From assembly GCA_019022495.1 (NCBI GenBank), contig JAFEKR010000027.1, forward strand, positions 409,501 to 473,500: 64,000 bases of DNA. Direction: 5' to 3'. The notes beneath the pieces are model-generated. The model saw only the letters and a list, made by a program, of their open reading frames with translations, ran no database searches and had not been told where the DNA came from. This document shows, one piece after another, positions 39,501-48,025 of the stretch. The stretch's first letter is position 1. Each line of letters opens with the position of its first letter. The position numbers and the translations under genes were made by a program. Source of the stretch: Epichloe hybrida. Lineage: Eukaryota; Ascomycota; Sordariomycetes; Hypocreales; Clavicipitaceae.

Positions 39501-40324
39501 AAATAGTGGAGGAATAGGGAATAGTCCTGTCAGACCTCTCGCTGCCGTTAGATTTAATGATAAATCCCTCCTAACATTACCTTTATAATTATCCCCTCTG
39601 GTTATCCCCTTATACGATTATTATAATCATTAGCAGCTTCTTACCTCTTTTCCTTTTAATCTAGGTTAGCTAGATTAGATCCCTTTATTCCGATCAATTA
39701 ATCTAGGTCATCTGACTAGTCTGGCATTGTCAAAATCATCAGATTAGTCAGATTGATTGATCAGGACCTCTACGACCTTTTCCCTCTTTAATCCGGGTAG
39801 CTAGATCAAATCCCTTTATTCTGATCAATTGATCTAGGTCATCTGACTAGTCTGACATCGTCAAAATCGTCAGATTAGTCAGATTAATTGATTAGGACCT
39901 CTACGACCTTTTTCCCCTTTGATCCAGGTTAGCTAGATTGAATCCCTTTGTTCCAATTAATTGATCCAGGTCATCTAACTAGTCTAATATCATTAAAATC
40001 ATCAGATTCGTCAGATTAATTAATTAGGACTGCTATAACCTTTTTTTCTTATAGCCTAAACCTTCCTTTCTATCTTTAACCTTTTCTTCTAATTTTTGAC
40101 CTTCTTTTCTATCTTTAACCTTTTCTTCTAATTTTTAACCTTCTTTTCTAATTTTTAACCTTCTAACCTGCCCTAGCTAGCTCGCTAGCTAGCCTGAATT
40201 AATTTAATACCCTAGTTTTGCTTAGCTATCTGTTAGGGAGGCAAGCAGCTAGACCTTCGAATTTGATCTTTAATAAATCAGGTCTTTTTATTAGATCAAT
40301 TAATTAGACTATCTAATAAGACCC

Positions 40325-41640
40325 CTAACTATTAAAGACCTCTCTAACTAATGATTTCCCTGACTTTTGAAGGGGAATCTAATATTAGAAGGTCTACTAA
40401 AGGGGTCTCTACTAATCAAAAAGGTCCCTTTTTATTAGATTAATCAATCAGACTGATTAACAAGGCCTCTGACTGTTAAAGACCTCTCTAACTAACGATT
40501 TCTCTGACAATTAAAGGGGAATCTAATGTTAGAAGGTCTGCTAAAGGGGTCTTTGCTAATTAAAAAGGTCCCTTTTTATCACGTTAATTGATCTATTATC
40601 TGACGAGGCCTCCGACCGTTAAAGACCTCTCTAACTAATGATTCCTCTGACGATTGACAAGGAATCTAATGTACAGAGGGTCCTCTGAAGAGGTCTCTAA
40701 CCGATTGAAAGAGTCCCTTTTTTATCAGATTAATTAATCTATTATCTGACAAGGCCTCTGACTGTTAAAGACCTCTCTAACTAATGATTTCCCTGACAAT
40801 TAAAGGGGAATCTAACTATTAGAAGGTCTGCTAAAGGGGTCTCTGCTAATCAAAAAGGTCTCTTTTTATTAGATTAATTAATTAGACTATCTAATAAGAC
40901 CTCTAACCGTTAAAGACCTCTCTAACTAATGATTTCTCTGACTTTTAAAGGGGAATCTAATGTCAGAAGGTCTGCTAAAGGGGTCTCTAATGATTAAAAA
41001 GGTCCCTTTTTATTAATTAGTTAATCTATCATCTGACGAGGCCTCCGACCGTTAAAGACCTCTCTAACTAATGATTTCCCTAACGATTAAAGGGGAATCT
41101 AACTATTAGAAGGTCTGCTAAAGGGGTCTCTGCCAATCAAAAAGGTCCCTTTTCATCAGATCAATTGATCAGACCGTCTGATGAGACCTCTGACTGTTAA
41201 AGACCTTTCTGACTAATGATTTCTCTAATGATTAAAGAGGAATCTGACTGTTAGAAGGTCTGCTAAAGGGGTCTCTGCCGTTAATAAGACCTCTTATTAC
41301 GGATTGATTAATCTGCTAATTAACAAGGCCTCCGACCGTTAAAGACCTCTCTAACTGACGATTCCTCTGACAATTGACGAGGAATCTAATATACAGAGAG
41401 TCCTCTAAAGAGGTCTCTAACCGATTAAAAGAGTCCCTTTTCATCAGATTAATTAATCTATTATCTGACGAGGCCTCTAACCGTTAAAGACCTCTCTAAC
41501 TAACAATTCCTCTAACGATTGACGAGGAATCTAATGTACAGAGGGTCCTCTGAAGAGGTCTCTAACCGATTAAAAGGGTCCCTTTTCATTAGATTAATTA
41601 ATCTATTATCTAACAAGGTCCCTGACTATTAGAAGGGTCT
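40325..41640 (+). repeat. Hairpin-rich tandem array 2 in the compound element
   Basis: About nine units of the same 144-bp family (anchors near 40335, 40480, 40624, 40770, 40912, 41058, 41203, 41341 and 41486). The order of unit variants matches parts of array 1, so the two arrays differ mainly by unit loss or gain. Confidence 0.85.
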
Positions 41641-41824
41641 TCTATTACAGATTAATTAATAACCCCTTTAATTAATTAATAGATAGGAAAGGAGGGGGCT
41701 GAAAATCACGAATTCTTTTTTTATCTAATGATTTTATTACTTATTTCCCTTTTTATTGTTTTTTTTTTTAGTTACTGTTTTCCCTTTCCTAGGGACTAGG
41801 AAGGGAAAATAGTTAGGGAGGTGT

Positions 41825-42364
41825 TATGTGGCTAGGAATATAACCCCTAGAGACCTCTCTCACAAGACCTCTCTCACAAGACCTCTAGCCCCTTAGACCT
41901 CGGATCTATCGGATCCCTCGAGACCTCTCTCTCAAGACCTCGGATCAATCGGATTGTCGGATTAATTTAACCACATTGGATCCGGCCTAGCCCCTAACCC
42001 CCTAGCTAGATAAAAGCCCTAGATTCCCTCCCTTTTCATAGAAAATCAACTCTCCCTTCATTGCCTTTGGCTTGGATTGTTTAAATTGAGTTTTTACCTG
42101 TGTTTTCCTAAGATAAATATGAGCTTATTTGAGATTATTTGAGATTATCTAGCAGCCTAGCTAGGCTGCTTTTCTAGCTTTAATCCTCGCGATGGATCGC
42201 AAATATCGCAGACCTAGATCCCAATATCTAGGTTCAATTGCTGATATCGTTGAATTCGTCAATACCGTCAATTTCGTCAATTTCGTCATCTTCGTTAGCA
42301 TTATTATCATTATCATCAGATCCCTCTTTTCCGTTGTTTTGGGGTGGTTGTTTTGCCCCGACAA
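41825..42364 (+). repeat. Compound element LTR C
   Basis: 540 bp; 14 bp longer than A and B because CACAAGACCTCTCT is duplicated. It is followed directly by the ACTAT target duplication. Confidence 0.82.
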
Positions 42365-42369
42365 ACTAT

Positions 42370-43483
42370 CTTTATACTTCTTAGTAGTATACTTACTACT
42401 CTTATAAATTAAGTAGTCTATTACTTTATATCTATTTATACTATATCTAAGGCTACTATATTTATAGTATTTAAATAGCTTCTAGCCTATGCCCTATTAC
42501 TAGGAACCTTACTATAAGTTATCTATAGGGGAGCTAAAGTATTATCTCTTATTATTCCTACCCTCTTTATTATAGCTTCTATTATAACTCTTTATTATAG
42601 ATATTATTATAACTTTAGCTTTTTTACCTTAGCCCTATAGATAGCTCTAAGATATAGGGAACTCCTAGCTAACTATATATTACCTTATAGTATTATTTAA
42701 GCTATTTAGGAATATTACTATTCTTAAATATAAGGGGATTTAGTTAGGTAATTTAGCTTTTACCTTTATCTAGAGTCTTAGGAAAGATTAGAATAATTAA
42801 TTATACTTTTACCTAAGGTTTAGTAATATCCTAGTAGCTTCTAAGTACCTTATATTTTTATCTATTATACTAGTATTTAGCTAAGATATAAATCTATTCT
42901 AGGTATAGGATATATAGTTAACTATCCTATTTACTATTATATAATATATTTATTATTACTTTATATTATTAGCTAGTTAGCTACTAGTATATACTACCTT
43001 TATCCTATTATCCTAGAAGGTTCTTAAGTCTAACTAGAATAGTATATTTAAATCTTATAAGTATACTTATAGATTCTTATAAGTATTTCCTTTATATATA
43101 AGTACCTTATACTATATTTTTATAAAGCTTTATAAGTATATACTTATTATAAACTTACTATTAGGTAAGAAACCTAGGAATATAGGATTTATTAGTGTAT
43201 TTATCTAAGGGGTAATTATAGGTCTTTTACTTAATCTAGCTAATTATAAGTCTGCTTTTATTTCTTTAAGCTATACTTCTATTTCTAAGATTTCTTATCT
43301 TATATAAGTATTATATAACTAGGCTTATATAACCTTATATTACCTCTATAGCTAGTCTAGATTATTATTATTTCTAGATCTAGGGTTATAATATTAGTTA
43401 GGTAGTGTTTACTATACTTTATTATATTCTATAGTTAAAGTTTTTAGGTTATTACTTAGGTACTATAGGTTTAGGGCTTCCTT
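42370..43483 (-). other. Gypsy-2 interior near the 5' end (gag region), decayed
   Basis: RIP-mutated sequence between the compound element and the solo LTR. By position it should hold gag of Gypsy-2 on the minus strand. I could not read a clear gag motif. Confidence 0.45.
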
Positions 43484-43674
43484 TGTGAGGCCCCACTCAC
43501 AACACGGGTGCACCCCGCCAGCGCACCACGCTGTAGGGCTAGGTCCACGTAACACTAGCGAGCTACTAGCTATAAGTCAGCGACTCGCACGCATAACACA
43601 CTTAGACCTAGCAAGCTTCAGTCAATATACGAACGCCCCCATCCCTCTTGCCTAGCTATCCCTTTGTTCTCATA
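43484..43674 (+). repeat. Solo LTR of the short-LTR family, copy 2
   Basis: 191 bp, an inverted copy of 32979-33169, with duplication TCCTT (43479-43483 and 43675-43679). It starts TGTGAGGCCCCACTCAC and ends CTCATA. Different duplications and opposite orientation show that it is an independent insertion rather than a partner LTR. Confidence 0.8.
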
Positions 43675-43780
43675 TCCTTACTAGGTAGTATAAGTATATT
43701 CTAAGTAAATATCCTATAGCTTCTTTATATTTAAATCTAGCTAATAGTTTATTTTCCTAAAAGGGTTTAAGAGTTTAACT

Positions 43781-44047
43781 TATTATAACTTTAGTAAAAG
43801 AGATATAAATAAAGTAAAAGATAAGGTTTTTAGTTATAGCTAGAGAGCTACTACTTAGGGGTAGGTATATAAAGGTCTTAAACTCTAACCTTCTATATTT
43901 CTTATAGGTAGTCCTTATCTAAATACCTTACTATATGTATATAGCTATCTAGTAACTACTTAGTTATTCGCGTAGGCTAAGGCTTACCTAAGGGCTTTAT
44001 TATGTAACTGTCCTATCCGCGACTCCCTAGCCTCCGTGCTCCTAACA
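43781..44047 (-). repeat. Gypsy-2 5' LTR
   Basis: 267 bp partner of 25639-25905. The outer right end (GCGACTCCC..GTGCTCCTAACA) is preserved while the inner left end is decayed. Confidence 0.88.
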
Positions 44048-44052
44048 TTTAC

Positions 44053-44575
44053 TTACTTATATAAAGCCACCTATTCTATTTATTATATATTATACTAGTC
44101 TTTTTCTCTATAGTATAAAAAGCGCGCTAAACACCCTTAAGCCACTTATATTAGTTCTTAATAGTGCCTAAAGACTACTAATATCTTAGGAATCTCCTTA
44201 TAAGCATAAGAATAAAGCCTTTAAGGATATCTTAGATAATACTAATCTTACTACTATTAAGCTAATACTTATAGTAAGCTTTAAGAAGTAATTTAAGTAA
44301 GAAAAGAGTTTAATTATTAGTCTAGCAAATTTAGGAGAATCTAGACGCTAGTAACTAGGTGCTTTAGGATATAGTTATAATATATATTAAAATTATATAT
44401 AATTTACTAGTAAAATAAAATAAATCTATTATATTAAAGCTATAGAAGGGAAGATCTACTATTACGATAGGCCCCTTATGTAAAGGTAGTGAAAAAAAGC
44501 TATAGAAGTAGGCCGCGATAGTATAAAGTAAGCGCCCTATATAACTCCATATATAATTTATACCCTGTAATGTCG
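44053..44575. other. AT-rich Harbinger interior, right part
   Basis: This continues the Harbinger backbone interrupted at 25638 by Gypsy-2. It is AT-rich with stops in all frames and has no readable domain. It ends at the right terminal repeat. Confidence 0.6.
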
Positions 44576-44609
44576 GTGCAAAGTTTGCACCGGCTCGTGG
44601 ATCAGACCC
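44576..44609 (-). repeat. Right terminal inverted repeat of the Harbinger-like element
   Basis: Inverted partner of 1203-1236, one mismatch in 34. TAA (44610-44612) follows. Confidence 0.88.
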
Positions 44610-44734
44610 TAAGTTTTCTACATGTAGCCACACGAATTGCGGAGCTTTTGTTTTACTCCTGTCCATCGGAGATGCTGTGCCTAAAGACAGCTGCAGTCCG
44701 GCTAATATCATCTGTCGCCACGGCATCAGGTGCA

Positions 44735-44740
44735 TATAAA
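44735..44740 (+). promoter_or_regulatory. TATA box of the secreted-protein gene
   Basis: TATAAA in GTGCATATAAAGCC, about 130 bp upstream of the ATG at 44866. A run of 16 T (about 44760-44776) lies between. It is just 125 bp outside the transposon end. Confidence 0.5.
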
Positions 44741-44865
44741 GCCGGTATTCGCACGACCCTTTTTTTTTTTTTTTTTGAAAGCATGATTGTCCTTGGTCTA
44801 ACTCTACAACATTCATCATCTCAGCCCACACAAAGCCCTGTCCAAAGCCCCTACATGACATTATA

Positions 44866-45500
44866 ATGAAATTAATGAAATTCATCGTTGCTCTAGGCTT
44901 CTTTGCCAGCGCTATGGCGCTCGCAACCCCTGTTAAGGAATCCAATAAGCAGCATGAAAATATCTCCGTGTCTGATTTGGAACCCGACCCGCATGACGTT
45001 TCTTTAACTACTAGGTACGTCAGACGTTAAAAAAGCCTAATTTAGGATTGTATCTTACATATTTACGTACGGATTAACTTGTCCTCTTTTATAGACAAGA
45101 GCCAGAAGCCATTGTTTTTGACAAACGCCAAATGGGCGAAGTCTTTAGAAGAAGCATACGACTTCCCCGAAATAGGTTGTTACCGTCAGAAGTGCAAGTA
45201 GCTCTTGGAGTCTGGCTAAGCTTTACCATGAGCATAGGGATGACCTCCAACTTCTGTGAAGACGTCAAAATTATCAATCAGTCTGACAATGACATTGCGG
45301 TTAGTCTGTGGGCCATTTCTCAAACACATAATCACCTCGAACTCCCTTATACCCCGATAATCGGTCAGACCTTGTCTCTCCACGGGTGGTCTACAGCTCG
45401 TTTAATAGCTCAATTACCAGCTACGAGAGCTGTTATTACACGTCAACTTTTAGAGAGTATATCGGGCGACCTAGTCATGGTAGTTGTTAAGAAGTTTTAG
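44866..45500 (+). CDS. Small predicted secreted protein, effector-like
   Basis: Exons 44866-45014 and 45095-45500, with an 80-nt intron (GTACGT..TATAG, phase 2), encode 184 aa. Residues 1-20 form a clear signal peptide (MKLMKFIVALGFFASAMALA). A propeptide-like segment follows and ends in a Kex2-type Lys-Arg at 60-61 (FDKRQ). The mature part has one cysteine (TSNFCED) and no domain I recognise. A second in-frame ATG at 44875 could also start it. The gene lies 256 bp from the end of the RIP island, a typical position for fast-evolving secreted proteins of plant- or insect-associated fungi. Its base composition is lower in GC than the genes to its right. Function is unknown; the effector idea is inference from secretion, size and location. 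Confidence 0.7.
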
Positions 45501-46285
45501 ACTTAACTAATTCGGGAGAGATTCTGTTGCACGAAAAAAAAGGGGGGCAGCTGACCGGCCACTGACTTGTGCGTTTATAAGTCATCATCCCTTATTATGT
45601 GCCTGACAACAGGTTCAGTGTCGACCAAGCGTGGGGGGAAAACGGGCAACATGTGGTGGCGGCGCGTGTGGACAAATCTCGGCCTATGCATCCTTTTGTA
45701 TATAGATATCAACGAGCCAAATCATGGCATTCGCCCACAGTCCATCTATCCGTACGCTCAGGTCGGCGCCCTCGGTGGTGAGTAGACGAGCTCCGCGCTT
45801 GAATGAACATCTCGGCAGCAGCCGTCTCGCCTCGCCTAGCTGCCCAGCTCAGTGGTGTGCGGGCAGCATCAACTAGTGCAGCCCAGTAGCGAGACGGCTG
45901 GCATCCACATGAGTCACTATATTATCATGATTCATCATGTTGCTGCTCACCAAACAGACTCTCCGACCAAAAGACGTGCCGACCAAATTTCAGCTCAGCA
46001 AAAACGCAATCAAGTTGTCGAGTCATGCTGGCCCCGCCCCGGGCCATCCAGCGTGCCATGTCCGTACAAGATGATATCATGATCCACCAGGTGTGCTATG
46101 GTGCTTTCTTCTTCCTCTTCCTCTTCTTCTTCTTCTTCTTCTTCTTCTTCTTCTCTTTTCTCAAGCTCCGCTTTTTAGCATGATAATCAACGGCTTGTTC
46201 TGACAAAATCCCAGACGGCCCTTCCTAAACCTGGTTCGATGGTTCGATAACCGGCGTCATTCGCACAGCTCCAGAAGAAGAAAAC
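45501..46285. other. Intergenic, with a CTT microsatellite
   Basis: No supported gene. A CTT/CCT tract at about 46108-46157 (mostly CTT repeats) lies about 130 bp upstream of the methyltransferase start and may sit in its promoter or 5' UTR. Open frames at 45567-45785 show no domain. Confidence 0.55.
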
Positions 46286-46969
46286 ATGGCATCTTCACGC
46301 GAGGAATGGGAGAAACGCATCTCCCATCTCTTGACTGAGTCGAAACAACACCAGACGCCTTATCATGCAGAGATTGGAGGATTCCGACTCGACATCCATC
46401 CCTCGGTGTACTCCCCAAAATACTTCCCAGAGACTCTCTGGTACGGACAACACCTCCCCGCCATAGTCCAGGGCAAATCCTTTCTCGAAGTCGGAGTCGG
46501 GTCCGGGCTCGTCTCACTCCACCTCGCCGCCTCGGGCTCTCGCGTCGTCGCCGTCGATGTGAACCCCCATGCCGTGCACCACGCGCGAGAAAACTTTGCC
46601 AGGAACCAGCAGAGCGGTGATTTCTTCGTCAGCGACATATTCGAAAACGTCGGCGGGACGTTTGACTTTATTTTCTGGAACCACCCCTGGCAGAGCAGTG
46701 AGGCCGTCCCGGACGAGCTCAAGTCTGAGAAGACGTTTGACGCCGGCTATGCCCTTTTGAAGCGATATTTCGCAGAGGGCGGCAAATATCTGAACCCGGA
46801 TGGATCTATTCTGCTGGGGACCAGCTGCTTTGCGGACATGGATTCCATAGGATCCCTCATCGCCGACAACGGCTGCTCTTACAAGATCAGGGAGAAGGGA
46901 CTAGGCGATTTGGGACAGGGAGTAACGGAGGAGTATTATATTTTACAGATTTTTTCCTCGACCGTATAG
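46286..46969 (+). CDS. Class I SAM-dependent methyltransferase, HemK/RsmC-like
   Basis: A single exon of 227 aa with a good ATG context (AAACATGGC). Motif I for S-adenosylmethionine binding is FLEVGVGSG (66-74), with the ribose-binding acidic residue in AVDVNP (Asp91). A second acidic motif is VSDIF (115-119). FWNHPW (131-135) stands where N-methyltransferases of the HemK/RsmC type carry NPPY/NPPF; the His in place of the first Pro is a variation. The C-terminal half finishes the Rossmann-like fold and ends ILQIF. The NxPW motif suggests methylation of a planar nitrogen (Gln amide or nucleobase), but the substrate cannot be told. The intron-less state and bacterial-like fold would fit horizontal transfer, but this is weak evidence. 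Confidence 0.8.
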   Translation: MASSREEWEKRISHLLTESKQHQTPYHAEIGGFRLDIHPSVYSPKYFPETLWYGQHLPAIVQGKSFLEVGVGSGLVSLHLAASGSRVVAVDVNPHAVHHARENFARNQQSGDFFVSDIFENVGGTFDFIFWNHPWQSSEAVPDELKSEKTFDAGYALLKRYFAEGGKYLNPDGSILLGTSCFADMDSIGSLIADNGCSYKIREKGLGDLGQGVTEEYYILQIFSSTV

Positions 46970-47490
46970 GTAGCGCAGAATACGCTCCGAGAGAAATGTG
47001 CAAGTAGATGCAATACCGCGGTGTGCCGTCCAGTGTTCGACGAGGATTGATGGCTGCGTAAACCAGAGAAGAAAAAGGTCTTGATCAGTGAGGAGGGGGT
47101 TTCAAAAGATTCGTACATGTGGTTGTGGCGCAAACGCTCACCGGGATTCTAACGGTTGGCGCAATGCGGAGTAAGCCTTTGAGTGCCCGGTAACGGATAT
47201 CTACGCCACTTCCCTAGCCACAAAGGTATGCTCCACATGCGAATTGATTCGTCACATCCAAACGAGGCCCCCGCCCGCAACCCTTGGATCGCGGGCTAAC
47301 TTGAAGCGCGCGATTTGCCAATTGCGATTTGCCACCGGGCATCGACGTTGGCCGATTCAGAGTCAAGGTCAGCCACAAGTTACAACTGCAAGCTCAGCAA
47401 TGATGACGACCCGTTGTTATCGCTCCGGGCCGGAACAAATGGACAAATTGCTGCCATTCTTCATCCTCTCATGTCCTCGCCCTCTTCGCG
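46970..47490. other. Intergenic
   Basis: Between the methyltransferase and the DUF427 gene. I see no gene, repeat or structured element of note. Confidence 0.5.
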
Positions 47491-48025
47491 ATGAATGTGC
47501 AGAGTTTTCCCCGACCGCCGCGCCTGGAAAAGACAGCACGACACCTGCAGATCAAGTATCTGGGCCAGGTGATTGCTGACACCAAGGATGCCTTCTGGGC
47601 CCTGGAAACCCATCACCCACCAAGTATGTACAAGTGCCCAATTACGTTACATTGCACCATTCAACCCGGTTGACCATGTTTTTTTTTTTGGCTCAGCCTA
47701 CTATCTGCCACGCTCATCAATCAGCGTACCCCTGACTCCAACCCGGAGACAAACCGTGTGCGAATTCAAAGGCGCGGCGACGTACTACAAGATCAACCTG
47801 GCAGACGGCACCTCGGTATCCAATCGAGCCTGGTCGTATGAGCGTCCGACGCCGGCGTTCGAGCCCATCCGCGGCTACGTCTCCTTCTACGCCGATCCAT
47901 GGGCCTGTTTCGTGGATGGCGAAAAGGTCAAGCCTCAGCCTGGAGATTTCTACGGCGGCTGGGTCACGTCCGATGTTGAAGGCATAGTCAAGGGCCAGAC
48001 CGGCAATCTCGACCCCGTCTTGTGA
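47491..48025 (+). CDS. DUF427-domain protein
   Basis: Exons 47491-47623 and 47697-48025 (73-nt intron GTATGT..CTCAG, phase 1) give 153 aa. The joined reading runs HLQIKYLGQVIADTKDAFWALETHHPPTYYLPRSSI, then CEFKGAATYYKI, AWSYERPTPAFEPIRGYVSFYADP, and a C-terminal FYGGWVTSDVEG. This is the DUF427 fold: an HPPxYY(I/L)P block, a C(E)xKGxAxYY block and the YP-x-P..I.GYVxFY block. The family is common in bacteria and fungi; its biochemical role is not established. The splice restores the HPPTYYLP motif, which supports the model. Confidence 0.85.

Larger units (their letters stand above)
34971..42364 (+). mobile_element. Compound three-LTR non-autonomous element with internal repeat arrays
   Basis: Three direct LTR-like repeats (34971-35496, 38975-39500 and 41825-42364) alternate with two internal regions (35497-38974 and 39501-41824). 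The flanking duplication is ACTAT (34966-34970 and 42365-42369). Both internal regions start with AATAGTGGAGGAAC, a plausible primer-binding site beginning TGG. Both end in a purine tract (GGAAGGGAAAATAGTTA.GGAGG), a plausible polypurine tract. No coding capacity was found. The internals consist of about 144-bp tandem units, about 17 in the first and 9 in the second. This looks like two non-autonomous LTR elements sharing the middle LTR. With this duplication the outer ends read TA..AA rather than TG..CA, so the LTR class is inferred. Confidence 0.75.
25639..44047 (-). mobile_element. Gypsy-2, LTR retrotransposon hosting further insertions
   Basis: Two 267-bp LTRs (25639-25905 and 43781-44047) with perfect duplication TTTAC (25634-25638 and 44048-44052). 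Minus-strand translation shows reverse transcriptase near 33850-33990 (LFILKKLGKLRLYIDYRGLNRITIKN), RNase H near 32740-32890, the zinc-finger part of integrase near 29000-29130 (LRHYKPY) and integrase core near 28720-28870 (LLIDFIIGLLLIKD, IMDYFTKYS). The order and motifs are Gypsy/Ty3. Removing the recognised insertions leaves about 8.6 kb including LTRs, slightly long because of the unexplained 29175-30047 segment. All coding is broken by RIP. Confidence 0.87.
1203..44609 (+). mobile_element. PIF/Harbinger-like DNA transposon, outer shell of the island
   Basis: The two edges of the AT-rich block carry 34-bp inverted repeats (1203-1236 and 44576-44609) that begin GGGYCTGATCCACGAG and differ at one base. 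They are flanked by the trinucleotide TAA (1200-1202 and 44610-44612). GGG-starting repeats and a 3-bp TWA target duplication are hallmarks of PIF/Harbinger. Removing the three direct insertions (Copia-1, a solo LTR and Gypsy-2, each with one target duplication) leaves about 3.07 kb, a normal size for this superfamily. A decayed DDE transposase lies inside at about 23988-24330 on the plus strand. The internal ends are thoroughly RIP-mutated while the terminal repeats are nearly intact. The superfamily call rests on three independent signs: repeats, target site and transposase. Confidence 0.82.

Noticed and set aside
36320..41640. CRISPR-like array
   Set aside because: Unit length near 144 bp with no short identical repeat plus unique spacer pattern; the organism is a fungus. 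It is a tandem repeat in a transposon.
44364..44945. 193-codon minus-strand frame across the island edge
   Set aside because: It runs through the Harbinger terminal repeat and antisense to the signal-peptide exon; no domain.
46108..46157. Possible regulatory CT-rich promoter element
   Set aside because: It is a plain CTT microsatellite; CT tracts are common in fungal promoters and nothing more can be said.
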